Part shown: piece by piece, positions 8,639 to 17,690 of the stretch
Position numbering within the stretch: the first letter of the stretch is position 1
Layout: every line of letters begins with the position of its first letter
DNA from: Streptomyces toyocaensis
Lineage (GTDB): Bacteria; Actinomycetota; Actinomycetes; Streptomycetales; Streptomycetaceae
Reading direction: 5' to 3'
NCBI RefSeq assembly: GCF_000725125.1
Contig: NZ_JFCB01000017.1
Location: 1-64,000, forward strand
Length of the DNA: 64,000 bases
Position numbers and translations under genes: made by a program
The notes under the pieces: model-generated
What the model saw: the letters and a program-made list of their open reading frames with translations, nothing else
Databases searched by the model: none
What the model was told of the DNA's origin: nothing

Positions 8639-11600
8639 ATGCGAGCACCGGTGCAGAAGTCGCGGCCTCGTCGCACAGGCAAGCAGACGGCCCCCGCGGG
8701 GGACGCGGAGCAGGGGCCCACCGTCGGCAGGGGCCGCCCCACGCATGTGCGCAACCGGCTCATCGTCGCCGTTGCCGTGGTGGCCGCCGCGATCGCCGGG
8801 GCCGGGGCGCCCTCCGTGCTCGCCGCCTCCGGGCAGCTCAGCGACTCACAGGAGCTGGTGACGCTCGCCGAGCGGACCCAGGACGCCCTCACCCTCGCCC
8901 ACTCCCTCGCCGACGAGCGCGACGAGGTCGTCGCGTACATCGCCGCCGGCCGCCCCAAGGACAAGGCGCCCTCCGAGGAGCACAGCGCCCGGGTCGACCG
9001 GCAGGTCGAGGAACTGCGCGCCGACACCGACACCTCCCAGGCGCTGCGCGACGAGCTCGACGCCGTCGCCGCCGTCCGCAGAGCGGCGCTCACCGGGAAG
9101 AGCAGTGCCCTCGAAGCGCACCAGGCCTACTCCACCGCCATCACCCAACTGCACCGGCTCTCCGAGCGGCTGGCGGACCGGACCCCGCCCCGGGCCGGCT
9201 CCGGAGCCCACGCGCTCGCGGAACTGGACGCCGCCGTCCAGCAGGCGGCCGCCACCCGGGGACTGCTGCTCGCCGCGCTGAACGTCCCGCGCACCACGCA
9301 GACCGTGATCGACCCGATCACCGGCCTGCCGACCACGTCCACCGGCTCCTCGGACGCCGACAGCAAGCGCCGTGACGCGCTGAGTGCCGCCGCGCTCCAG
9401 GCCCGGCTGCGCTCCGAGGCGGCCCTCGCCGACTTCCGCGACGGCGCGCCCGAGGCCGCCCGCGCCTCCTACGACTCCACGGTCACCGGACCCGAGGTCG
9501 ACTCCGCCGAGAAGTACCTCGCGGGCCTCACCGACGAGCCGTCCCTCTCCGACGACGACCTGGAGACCAGCACCAAGAGGCTCGCGGCCGCCCTCACCGC
9601 GCGGATCGACGCGATGCGCGGGGTGGAGTCCGCGCTCTTCGACAAGCGCACCAAGGACCTCGCCCAGCTCCGCGACGACGACGTCACCGAGCTGGAGATC
9701 CGGATCGCCGTCCTCGGCGCCCTGATGCTGCTCGCGGTCGGCATCGCCACCGCGATGGCCCGCACGCTCACGCGTCCCCTGTCGGTGCTGCGCCGGGGTT
9801 CCGCCCGCCTCGCGCAGGCCGAGGACCCCGCCGCGGAGGAGCCGGTCGCCTTCACCGGCCGCAACGACGAGTTCGCGCAGGTCGTCCGGTCCGTCAACGC
9901 CCTGCACGCGCACGCCGCCCAGCTCGCCGAGCGGATCGCCACGCTGGAGGCCGACCGCAAGCATCTCGTGGGCCAGCGGCAGAAGATGGCCGACGCCCGT
10001 GAGGAACTCCGCACCGAACTGGCCGAGTCCGCCGCCCACCTGGAGCGCCTGCGCGCCGGCATCGGCGGCACCTTCGTCAACCTCGCCCTGCGCACCCTCG
10101 GCCTGGTCGAGCGGCAACTCGGCGTCATCGAGGGACTGGAGGAGAGGGAGGACGACCCGGAGCGCCTGGCCACCCTCTTCAAGCTCGACCACTTCGCCAC
10201 CGTCATGCGCCGGCACAGCGAGAACCTCCTGGTCCTCGCCGGCACCGAGCACGGCCGGCACACGGCGGGGCCGGTGCCGCTGGTGGACGTCGTACGGGCG
10301 GCCGTCAGCGAGATCGAGCGGTACGAGCGGGTGCGGATCGCGGCGCTGCCGCCGCACACGCACATCGCCGGGTTCGCCGCGGACGACCTGTCCCATCTGC
10401 TGGCCGAGCTCATGGAGAACGCCACGTCGTTCTCCCCGCCCGACCTGCCCGTCGAGGTCTCCGGCTGGCTCCTGGAGAACGGCGAGGTCATGCTCTCCGT
10501 CCAGGACGGGGGCATCGGCATGGCCGCCGAGCGGCTGGAGCGGCTCAACGACCGCCTGGCCGACTTCGACCCGGAGGCCACGTACGACGCGGAGGCCGAG
10601 GACGGCCTCGGTCTCGGCCTGTACGTGGTGGCCCGGCTCGCCCACCGGCACGGCGTACGGGTCCAGCTCCGCGAGCAGAAGCAGGGCGGCATCGCCGCGG
10701 TCGTCGTGCTCCCCGACGCCATGCTGGCCGCCGCCACCCCGACCGCGGTCCCCACTCCGGTCCCGGGCGCCTCCCACGCCGTCTCCCTCCCGGGCGCGGA
10801 CGCCGAGGCCAACTCCAACGTCCTGCACGGCCGCACGGAGTCGGGTGACCCGCTGGTCACCCTGGCGGAGAAGGCGGTGCGCGACCGCGAGGCGGCCGGC
10901 GACGGCACACCGGACGCCGTACCGCACACCCCTCAGGAACCGGTTCCGGCCTCCCCGGGCGAACGCGCGGCCGAGGCCCCGGCCGCCGGCCCGCAGGAGG
11001 CCACGGCGGCCCCCGCTCAGGAGCCCGCGCCCGCCGGGAGCACCGGCGTAAGGGACGCGAAGGCGCCGCCGGAGCGGCTCGCCGAGACCACCATGGAACT
11101 GCTGATCCCGGAACAGCCCGCCGGGGCCGTCGAGCCGGAGCCGCCGGCGCCCCCGTCGCAGGCGGTACGTCCGGGGGCCACCGCTCACCACGGGACCGCC
11201 CCCGACGCCCAGGACACCGCGACCGCTCCCGGGCCGGCCGACCGCCCGGCGCCGGATGCCGTCCGTCCGGGCGCCGGGCACACGGTCGGCGCCGAGCCGG
11301 GCGCCGGGGCCGGTCAGCCGTCCGGCGCGGACAGCGACCGACCGGAGGCCGGTGCCGTGAGCCCCGGTGCGCTGCCGCGCCGGCCGCTCGCCGGGAGCGG
11401 CGACGGTGACGAGCACACGCGCGTCGCGGACGGGCCCGGCGACGAGGAGCCGGTCACCGCCAAGGGGCTGCCCAAGCGCACACCGAAGATCACCGCGCCC
11501 GCCGCGCCCCCACGCCCGCGCACCGGGGCCGTGGACGCCGAGGCTCTGCGCCGGCGGCTCGGCGGGTTCCGCCGGGGGGCGGACGCCGGCCGCAGGGACG

Positions 11601-11707
11601 TCGAGGCGGAGATCGCCGAACGCACCGGACACCACCAGGCCCCGCCCGGCACCGGCGCACCGACCGAGGAAGCCACCGGGGGCACCGTCGAGGAGGCAAG
11701 CAGTTGA
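8639..11707 (+). CDS. Conservon sensor kinase-like protein (CvnA type)
   Basis: First gene of a four-gene conservon, 1022 aa. A short basic N-terminus leads to a membrane segment (about residues 40-60), a long extracytoplasmic helical sensor region of nitrate/nitrite-sensing type, a second membrane segment (about 355-373), HAMP, coiled coil, and a GHKL ATPase domain with N-box ELMENATSFSPP (about 590) and GLGLGLYVVARLAHRHG (about 656). There is no canonical H-box, as expected for CvnA. The last 320 residues are a Pro/Ala/Glu-rich disordered tail. In S. coelicolor, CvnA-D form a membrane complex resembling eukaryotic G-protein signalling. The next gene overlaps by 4 bp. Confidence 0.92.
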   Translation: MRAPVQKSRPRRTGKQTAPAGDAEQGPTVGRGRPTHVRNRLIVAVAVVAAAIAGAGAPSVLAASGQLSDSQELVTLAERTQDALTLAHSLADERDEVVAYIAAGRPKDKAPSEEHSARVDRQVEELRADTDTSQALRDELDAVAAVRRAALTGKSSALEAHQAYSTAITQLHRLSERLADRTPPRAGSGAHALAELDAAVQQAAATRGLLLAALNVPRTTQTVIDPITGLPTTSTGSSDADSKRRDALSAAALQARLRSEAALADFRDGAPEAARASYDSTVTGPEVDSAEKYLAGLTDEPSLSDDDLETSTKRLAAALTARIDAMRGVESALFDKRTKDLAQLRDDDVTELEIRIAVLGALMLLAVGIATAMARTLTRPLSVLRRGSARLAQAEDPAAEEPVAFTGRNDEFAQVVRSVNALHAHAAQLAERIATLEADRKHLVGQRQKMADAREELRTELAESAAHLERLRAGIGGTFVNLALRTLGLVERQLGVIEGLEEREDDPERLATLFKLDHFATVMRRHSENLLVLAGTEHGRHTAGPVPLVDVVRAAVSEIERYERVRIAALPPHTHIAGFAADDLSHLLAELMENATSFSPPDLPVEVSGWLLENGEVMLSVQDGGIGMAAERLERLNDRLADFDPEATYDAEAEDGLGLGLYVVARLAHRHGVRVQLREQKQGGIAAVVVLPDAMLAAATPTAVPTPVPGASHAVSLPGADAEANSNVLHGRTESGDPLVTLAEKAVRDREAAGDGTPDAVPHTPQEPVPASPGERAAEAPAAGPQEATAAPAQEPAPAGSTGVRDAKAPPERLAETTMELLIPEQPAGAVEPEPPAPPSQAVRPGATAHHGTAPDAQDTATAPGPADRPAPDAVRPGAGHTVGAEPGAGAGQPSGADSDRPEAGAVSPGALPRRPLAGSGDGDEHTRVADGPGDEEPVTAKGLPKRTPKITAPAAPPRPRTGAVDAEALRRRLGGFRRGADAGRRDVEAEIAERTGHHQAPPGTGAPTEEATGGTVEEASS

Positions 11708-12207
11708 CCGCGCCCAGTACCTTCGGACTGAGCAGTGAGGCCCGCAACCTGCACTGGCTGCTGAGCAACCTCGTCGAGGAGGTGCCCGGCATCCTCTCCG
11801 TCGCGGTGGTCTCCTCCGACGGGCTGCTGCTCCTCTCCTCCGACGACCAGCACAACACCGACGCCCGCGACGTGCGGACCGCGAAGCGTTCCGGCCCGCG
11901 CGGCTCCGCCGCCGACCTCGCCACCGTCGTCTCCGGCATCGGCAGCCTCACCGTCGGCGCCTCCAAGCTGATGGACTTCGGTCCGGTCAAGCACACGATG
12001 GTCGCGATGGACGACGGCAGCCTCTTCGTGATGTCGATCAGCGACGGCTCGCTGCTCGGCGTGCACGGTGCCGCGGACTGCGACATGAGTGTCGTGGCCT
12101 ACCACATGGCCCTGTTCGTCGGCCGCGCCGGCCATGTCCTGACCCCCGAACTCCGCAGCGAACTGCGCAAGAACCTGGAGAACGAGTCCACCGGGAGCCG
12201 CCCGTGA
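11704..12207 (+). CDS. Roadblock/LC7 domain protein (CvnB type)
   Basis: 167-aa roadblock/LC7 fold protein (LHWLLSNLVEEVPGILSVAVVSSDGLLL), the conservon element thought to regulate the partner GTPase in the way MglB-type proteins do. It starts at TTG overlapping the kinase stop and has a GAGG site just upstream. The start of the next gene overlaps its end by 4 bp. The length is slightly longer than usual because of a short polar C-terminal tail. Confidence 0.92.
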   Translation: MTAPSTFGLSSEARNLHWLLSNLVEEVPGILSVAVVSSDGLLLLSSDDQHNTDARDVRTAKRSGPRGSAADLATVVSGIGSLTVGASKLMDFGPVKHTMVAMDDGSLFVMSISDGSLLGVHGAADCDMSVVAYHMALFVGRAGHVLTPELRSELRKNLENESTGSRP

Positions 12208-12635
12208 GCAGCACGTCCAGGAAACACCTCCCGGTCCGAGGCGGTGACCGCAAGCCCGCCCGGGTCCGCCCGTACTCGCTCACCGGCGGCCGCACCCGCT
12301 TCGGCCACGTCCTCCTCGTCGAGACGTTCGTCGGCGCCACCGCCGGCCCCGCCGCGCTCGACGCCGCCGAGGAGCGCAGGGAACTCACCAACGGCGGCCT
12401 CACCTCCCGGGTCATGCCGGAGATGCGGGCCATCGTCGAACTGTGCCGCCGCATGCGTACGGTGGCCGAGATCGCCGCGCTGCTGAGGATGCCGCTCGGC
12501 GTGGTCCGCGTCCTCCTGAGCGACCTCGCGGACCAGGGAAAGATCCGTGTCTACGGAACGGGGACCGGCCACGGCACGGGCCGCCCCGACCGCGCGTTGC
12601 TGGAAAGGGTGCTGAGTGGACTCCGTCGTCTCTGA
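12204..12635 (+). CDS. DUF742 protein (CvnC type)
   Basis: 143-aa DUF742 protein, the third conservon element. The family marks are VRPYSLTGGRT near residue 24 and a winged-helix-like C-terminal half (VAEIAALLRMPLGVVRVLL followed by DLADQGKI). It starts with GTG overlapping cvnB, and the next gene begins inside it. Its biochemical role in the complex is not established. Confidence 0.92.
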   Translation: MSSTSRKHLPVRGGDRKPARVRPYSLTGGRTRFGHVLLVETFVGATAGPAALDAAEERRELTNGGLTSRVMPEMRAIVELCRRMRTVAEIAALLRMPLGVVRVLLSDLADQGKIRVYGTGTGHGTGRPDRALLERVLSGLRRL

Positions 12636-13254
12636 CGCCGCTCATGGCGTCTCCCCGCTCGTCGAAGGAGACGAGCCCCTGCTGCCCTGGCAGACGGACC
12701 GCACCCGCGCGCCGATCGCCACGAAGATAGTGGTGGCGGGCGGCTTCGGCGTCGGCAAGACCACGCTCGTCACCACCGTCTCGGAGATCACACCCCTGCA
12801 GACCGAGGCGCTGATGACCGAGGCGAGCGAGGAGCACGACGACCTCACCGCCACGCCGGGCAAGCTGACCACCACCGTGGCCATGGACTTCGGCCGCATC
12901 ACGCTCGACGACGACCTGGTGCTGTACGTCTTCGGCACACCCGGTCAGCAGCGGTTCTGGTTCATGTGGGACGACCTGGTGCGCGGCGCGATCGGTGCCG
13001 TCGTGCTGGCCGACACGCGCCGCCTGAAGGACTGCTGGCCGGCGCTGGACTACTTCGAGAGCTGCGGACTGCCGTACGTCGTCGCGGTCAACCACTTCGA
13101 CGGCAGCGAGCGGTTCGAGCCCGAGGACGTGCGGGAGGCGTTGACGATCCCCGCGCACATACCTGTAATGATCATGGATGCGCGCCGCCGGATCTCGGTC
13201 ATCGAGACCCTCCTGTCCCTCGTGGGCCACGCGCTCGACGAAACCCCCGAGTAG
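12616..13254 (+). CDS. Conservon small GTPase (CvnD type)
   Basis: 212-aa Ras/MglA-like G protein. The P-loop is GGFGVGKTTLV (about residue 42); a G3-type motif FGTPGQQRFW stands in place of DxxG; VNHFDG matches the G4 region NKxD. It lacks a membrane anchor and probably docks on CvnA/B. The start lies 20 bp inside the DUF742 gene, so coupling is strong. It ends the four-gene core; the flavoprotein gene follows after 37 bp. Confidence 0.93.
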   Translation: MDSVVSDAAHGVSPLVEGDEPLLPWQTDRTRAPIATKIVVAGGFGVGKTTLVTTVSEITPLQTEALMTEASEEHDDLTATPGKLTTTVAMDFGRITLDDDLVLYVFGTPGQQRFWFMWDDLVRGAIGAVVLADTRRLKDCWPALDYFESCGLPYVVAVNHFDGSERFEPEDVREALTIPAHIPVMIMDARRRISVIETLLSLVGHALDETPE

Positions 13255-13291
13255 TCCCCCCTGAGCAGTCCCCCTTAGGAGCGTCCCCCGT

Positions 13292-14545
13292 ATGCGGAAG
13301 ATACTCGTCGTCGGAGCCGGCCAGTCCGGTCTCCAGCTCGCCCTCGGCCTCCAGTCGCACGGGTACGAGGTCACCCTGATGTCCAACCGGACCGCGGACG
13401 AGATCCGCTCCGGGCGGGTCATGTCGACGCAGTGCATGTTCCATACGGCCCTGCAGCACGAGCGTGACCTCCAGCTGAACTTCTGGGAGTCCCAGGCCCC
13501 GAAGATCGAGGGACTCGGCGTCTCGGTCGCCGCCCCCGGCTCCTTCGACCCGGGCCCCTCGCAGCGCGCCATCGACTGGCTGGGCCGGCTCGACGGGTTC
13601 GCCCAGTCGGTGGACCAGCGGGTGAAGATGGCCGGCTGGATGGAGACCTTCGCCCAGCGCGGCGGCCAGCTCGTCATCCACGGCGCGGCGGTCGGCGACC
13701 TGGACTACTTCTCCCGCGCGTACGACCTCGTGCTCGTCTCGGCGGGCAAGGGCGAGCTCGTCCAGATGTTCGCCCGTGATCCGGAGCGCTCCCCGTACAG
13801 CGAGCCGCAGCGCGCCCTGGCCGTCGCCTACGTCCACGGGCTCGGCCCGCGCCCGGAACACCCGGACACCGAGGCGGTCCGCTGCAACCTGGTCCCCGGC
13901 GTCGGCGAGATGTTCATCATGCCGACCTACACGACCTCGGGCCGCGCCGACATCCTGTTCTGGGAGGGCATACCCGGCGGCCCGCTGGACGCCTTCAAGG
14001 ACGTCAAGGACCCGGCCGAGCACCTCTCCCTGACCCTGGACCTGATGGAGACGTTCCTCCCCTGGGAGCACGCCCGGGCCACCAAGGCCGAACTGACCGA
14101 CGCCGGCGGCACCCTCGCGGGCCGCTACGCCCCCACCGTCCGCAACCCCGTCGGCCGGCTGCCCTCCGGCGGGCTCGTCCTCGGCGTCGCCGACGTGGTC
14201 GTCGCCAACGACCCGATCACCGGACAGGGTTCCAACTCGGCCTCCAAGTGCGCCGCCTCCTACCTCGCCTCCATCCTCGAGCACGGGGAGAAGGAGTTCG
14301 ACGAGACCTGGATGCGGCAGACCTTCGACCGCTACTGGGAGACGGCCCAGCACGTCACCAAGTGGACGAACACCATGCTCGCCCCGCCCCCGGAGCACGT
14401 CCTGAACCTGATCGGCGCCGCCGGACAGCTCCAGCCGGTCGCCGACCGCTTCGCCAACGGCTTCAACAACCCGGCCGACTTCGAGAACTTCTTCTACGAC
14501 CCGGAGAGGACGGCCGCCTACCTGGCCTCGGTCGCCGGCACCTGA
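13292..14545 (+). CDS. StyA-like FAD-dependent monooxygenase
   Basis: 417-aa flavoprotein related to styrene/indole monooxygenase oxygenase subunits. It has the N-terminal dinucleotide fold ILVVGAGQSGLQLALGL and the C-terminal FAD-contact region GVADVVVANDPITGQGSNSA. No flavin reductase (StyB) lies nearby, so the electron donor must come from elsewhere. It has its own TTAGGAG site. Conservons often carry an oxygenase such as a P450 as a fifth gene, and this flavoprotein fills that position. The substrate is unknown. Confidence 0.88.
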   Translation: MRKILVVGAGQSGLQLALGLQSHGYEVTLMSNRTADEIRSGRVMSTQCMFHTALQHERDLQLNFWESQAPKIEGLGVSVAAPGSFDPGPSQRAIDWLGRLDGFAQSVDQRVKMAGWMETFAQRGGQLVIHGAAVGDLDYFSRAYDLVLVSAGKGELVQMFARDPERSPYSEPQRALAVAYVHGLGPRPEHPDTEAVRCNLVPGVGEMFIMPTYTTSGRADILFWEGIPGGPLDAFKDVKDPAEHLSLTLDLMETFLPWEHARATKAELTDAGGTLAGRYAPTVRNPVGRLPSGGLVLGVADVVVANDPITGQGSNSASKCAASYLASILEHGEKEFDETWMRQTFDRYWETAQHVTKWTNTMLAPPPEHVLNLIGAAGQLQPVADRFANGFNNPADFENFFYDPERTAAYLASVAGT

Positions 14546-14708
14546 GCGGCGTCCGGTCCGGGAGCCGACCATCCGCTGAGGGGCGGGTGCGGGTGAGACG
14601 GGGCCTCGTGCATCGAATGTCGTAATTGCCTGACAAGGCTATGAATGGTCCACAATCCTGCATACTGGACCCCATCTCGTACGTCTGTACGGGAAGGGAG
14701 TGATCCAG

Positions 14709-17690
14709 TTGACGGCCGGGTGGGACGAGAGCGGCGGCCTCGCCGATGTCCACGAGCGCATCCTCGCGGGCGAGGCCGTCGACGACGTGGCCGGAATCGT
14801 CAGGACCCCGATCCTGACCTCCTGGCAGCGGTGCAGGTCGCTGGGGCTCGTCCCGGACCGGCTCACCCTCACCTGCGAGCAGGACCTGGACCTGGACGGA
14901 CGGCTGCTGACCGCCGCGACCCCGGTCCTCGACCGGCTGGAGGCCGTGCTGGACGGACCGCCGGTGAGCGTGATCCTCACCGACGCGCAGGCACGCGTGC
15001 TGGCGCGCCGGGCCGGTGACGCGGAGCTGAACAGGCACCTGGACGCGACGAACATCGTCCAGGGCTACGGTTTCCCCGAGTCCAGCGCCGGCACCAACGC
15101 CCTCGGCACCGCGCTGGCCGAGCGCCGCCCGGTCTACGTCCTGGGCCGTGAGCACTTCGCGGACTGCATGCAGCAGCTCGCGTGCGCCGCCGCGCCCATC
15201 CGTGATCCGCTCAGTGGCCGTGTCGAGGGGGTCCTGGACCTCACCAGTTTCCGGCGGCACTCGGATCCGGTGATGCTGCCCCTCGCGCAGCAGGCCGCCG
15301 ACGAGATCGAACAGCGGCTGCTCGAACAGTCCTCGAAGCGCGAGCGGGAACTGCTCGCCGAGTTCCTCCGCACCCGGCAGGCCGCCGGCGATCTCGTCGC
15401 ACCGTACGGGGAACCCCTGCCCGGCCCGGCACCGGGCGCCGACCCCACCGCCCCCGCCCGTCCCGTCCTCCCCATCGACCCCCTCGACCAGGCCGTCCTC
15501 CGGGAGACGGCCCAGGAGCTGATCGCCGCCCCGCACCGGGTGGCCACCGAGGTGGTGCTGTCCGGTGGCCGGACCGCGGTGCTGTTCTGCCGCGAGGTGT
15601 GCGCGGCCTCCGGTGAGGCCGGGATCGTCGTGGAAGCCGCCATCGCCGCCGGCCCCCGGTTCCGCCTGCCGGCGCCCCCGGTACCCGAGACCTCCCGCGC
15701 GGGTACCCCGGCGATCGAGGTGACGACGCCGTCCCGGGGCTCCGCCGCCGAGGCCGCGACGGGTCCGAAGGAGCTGACGGGTGAGCACCGGAGCGGCATG
15801 CCCCGGCCCGGGAGGCGCAAGGCCGGACGGCACGAGGCCGAGGCGGAGATCCGGGGACCGGCCCACCCGCCGGAGGGCGGGACGTCCGCGCAGGCGTCCG
15901 GTCAGGCCCCCCACACCCATGCCGGCCTGCTGCTCCTGGGTGAGCCGGGAGTCGGCCGGCTCGCCCTGCTGGCCCGGAAACGGCTGGAACTGCTGTACGA
16001 CGCCAGCGCGGGCATCGGCCGGACCCTCGACGTGACCCGTACGGCGCAGGAGCTGGTGGAGACGGTGGTGCCGCGGTTCGCCGACCTCGTCGCCGTCGAC
16101 CTGCCCGACGCGGTGCTGAGCGGCGAGGAACCCGTCGACATCGCCGAGGGACTGCGGCGGGTGGCGCTCGGGGCCGTCCGCGAAGGCTCGCATCTCTACG
16201 ACGTCGGTGAGAAGGTCGACTGGCTCCCCGCCTCACCGCAGGCGCGCTGCCTGCAGACCGGCGGCCCTGTGCTGGAGCCGGACCTGAGCCGGGCCGTCGG
16301 CTGGATCGCCGTCGACCCGGGACGCACCCGGAAGGTCCTCGAGTCCGGAATCCACTCCCTGATCACCGTGCCGTTGCGGGCCCGGGGCGTCATCCTCGGT
16401 GTGGTCAGCTTCTACCGCGCCGAGGGCTTCGCCGCCTTCGAGGACGACGACCTGTGGCTCGCCGGCGAGCTGGCCGGCCGGGCCGCGGTCTGCATCGACA
16501 ACGCGCGCCGCTTCACCCGCGAGCACACCATGGCCCTGGCGGTGCAGCGCAGTCTCCTCCCGCGGGGCGTGCCCGCCCAGGACGCCGTCGAGGTCGCGCA
16601 CCGCTATCTGCCCGCACAGGCCGGTGTGGGCGGCGACTGGTTCGACGTCATCCCGCTGTCCGGCAGCCGAGTGGCGCTGGTCGTGGGTGACGTCGTCGGC
16701 CACGGCGTGCACGCCGCCACCACCATGGGCCGGCTGCGTACGGCCGTGCACAACTTCTCCGCCCTCGACCTGCCGTCCGAGGAACTCCTCACCCACCTCG
16801 ACGACCTGGTCGGCCGCCTGGACGCGGACAGTGGCCGAATCGGCGGGATCATCGGTGCCACCTGCCTGTACGCGGTGTACGACCCGGTGTCCCGGCGGTG
16901 CACGTTCGCCCGGGCCGGCCACCCCCCGCCCGTGCTCGTGCTGCCCGACGGCACCGCCGACTTCGTCGACGTGCCCGCGGGCCCGCCGCTGGGCCTCGGC
17001 GGCCTGCCCTTCGAGCCCTGTGAGACCGAGGTGCCCGAGGGCAGCAGGATCGTCCTCTACACCGACGGGCTCATCGAGTCGCGCGGCCAGGACCTCGACA
17101 CCCGGCTCGGCCTGCTGCGCCGCACACTCGCCACCACCCGGCCGCCCGCCGACTCGCCGGAGGAAACCTGCGGGGCCGTCCTGGACGCCCTGCTCCCCGC
17201 CCGCCCCGACGACGACGTCGCCCTGCTCGTCGCCCGGACCCGCGCCCTCGACGCCGAGCGCACGCAACACTGGGACGTGTCGGCCGACCCGGCCGAAGTC
17301 CCACGGGTCCGCGCGGCAGTCACCCGCCGGCTGCGGAAGTGGGACCTCGTCGAGCAGGTGCCCACCACCGAGCTGATCGTCAGCGAGTTGGTCACCAACG
17401 CCATCCGGTACGGAGGTCCTCCCATCCGGCTGCGGCTGATCCGTGGTCACACGCTGGTCTGCGAGGTGACGGACGGCAGCAGCACCTCTCCGCGCCTGCG
17501 GCGTGCCCGCACGACCGACGAGGGTGGCCGAGGCCTCTTCCTCGTGGCCCAGCTCGCGGAACGCTGGGGCACGCGCTGCACGGCCGACGGCAAGGTCATC
17601 TGGACCGAACAGCCACTGCCTCCGGACGGGCCGGGCGGCTCGGGCGGTGCGCCTGCTCCTCCGGCCGGCAGCAGCCCGAGGGCTACCTGA
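14709..17690 (+). CDS. Multi-domain SpoIIE-type phosphatase with GAF and anti-sigma kinase domains
   Basis: About 993 aa, cytosolic. The N-terminal 220 residues resemble the sensory GAF region of AcoR/DhaR-type activators (SWQRCRSLGL, GYGFPESSAGTNALGTAL). A polar linker follows, then a second GAF domain (about 415-610), a PPM/SpoIIE phosphatase (GVGGDWFDVI about 635, VVGDVVGHG about 657), and a C-terminal RsbW-like HATPase (SELVTNAIRYGG about 891). Such proteins switch sigma factors through phosphatase and kinase activity on anti-anti-sigma factors. I favour the TTG at 14709, which has AAGGGAG 8 nt upstream; a GTG at 14700 abuts that site. Confidence 0.9.
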   Translation: MTAGWDESGGLADVHERILAGEAVDDVAGIVRTPILTSWQRCRSLGLVPDRLTLTCEQDLDLDGRLLTAATPVLDRLEAVLDGPPVSVILTDAQARVLARRAGDAELNRHLDATNIVQGYGFPESSAGTNALGTALAERRPVYVLGREHFADCMQQLACAAAPIRDPLSGRVEGVLDLTSFRRHSDPVMLPLAQQAADEIEQRLLEQSSKRERELLAEFLRTRQAAGDLVAPYGEPLPGPAPGADPTAPARPVLPIDPLDQAVLRETAQELIAAPHRVATEVVLSGGRTAVLFCREVCAASGEAGIVVEAAIAAGPRFRLPAPPVPETSRAGTPAIEVTTPSRGSAAEAATGPKELTGEHRSGMPRPGRRKAGRHEAEAEIRGPAHPPEGGTSAQASGQAPHTHAGLLLLGEPGVGRLALLARKRLELLYDASAGIGRTLDVTRTAQELVETVVPRFADLVAVDLPDAVLSGEEPVDIAEGLRRVALGAVREGSHLYDVGEKVDWLPASPQARCLQTGGPVLEPDLSRAVGWIAVDPGRTRKVLESGIHSLITVPLRARGVILGVVSFYRAEGFAAFEDDDLWLAGELAGRAAVCIDNARRFTREHTMALAVQRSLLPRGVPAQDAVEVAHRYLPAQAGVGGDWFDVIPLSGSRVALVVGDVVGHGVHAATTMGRLRTAVHNFSALDLPSEELLTHLDDLVGRLDADSGRIGGIIGATCLYAVYDPVSRRCTFARAGHPPPVLVLPDGTADFVDVPAGPPLGLGGLPFEPCETEVPEGSRIVLYTDGLIESRGQDLDTRLGLLRRTLATTRPPADSPEETCGAVLDALLPARPDDDVALLVARTRALDAERTQHWDVSADPAEVPRVRAAVTRRLRKWDLVEQVPTTELIVSELVTNAIRYGGPPIRLRLIRGHTLVCEVTDGSSTSPRLRRARTTDEGGRGLFLVAQLAERWGTRCTADGKVIWTEQPLPPDGPGGSGGAPAPPAGSSPRAT

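Noticed and set aside
8846..11635. 929-residue minus-strand open frame opposite the conservon kinase
   Set aside because: Gly/Arg-rich shadow of a verified gene with conserved ATPase motifs.
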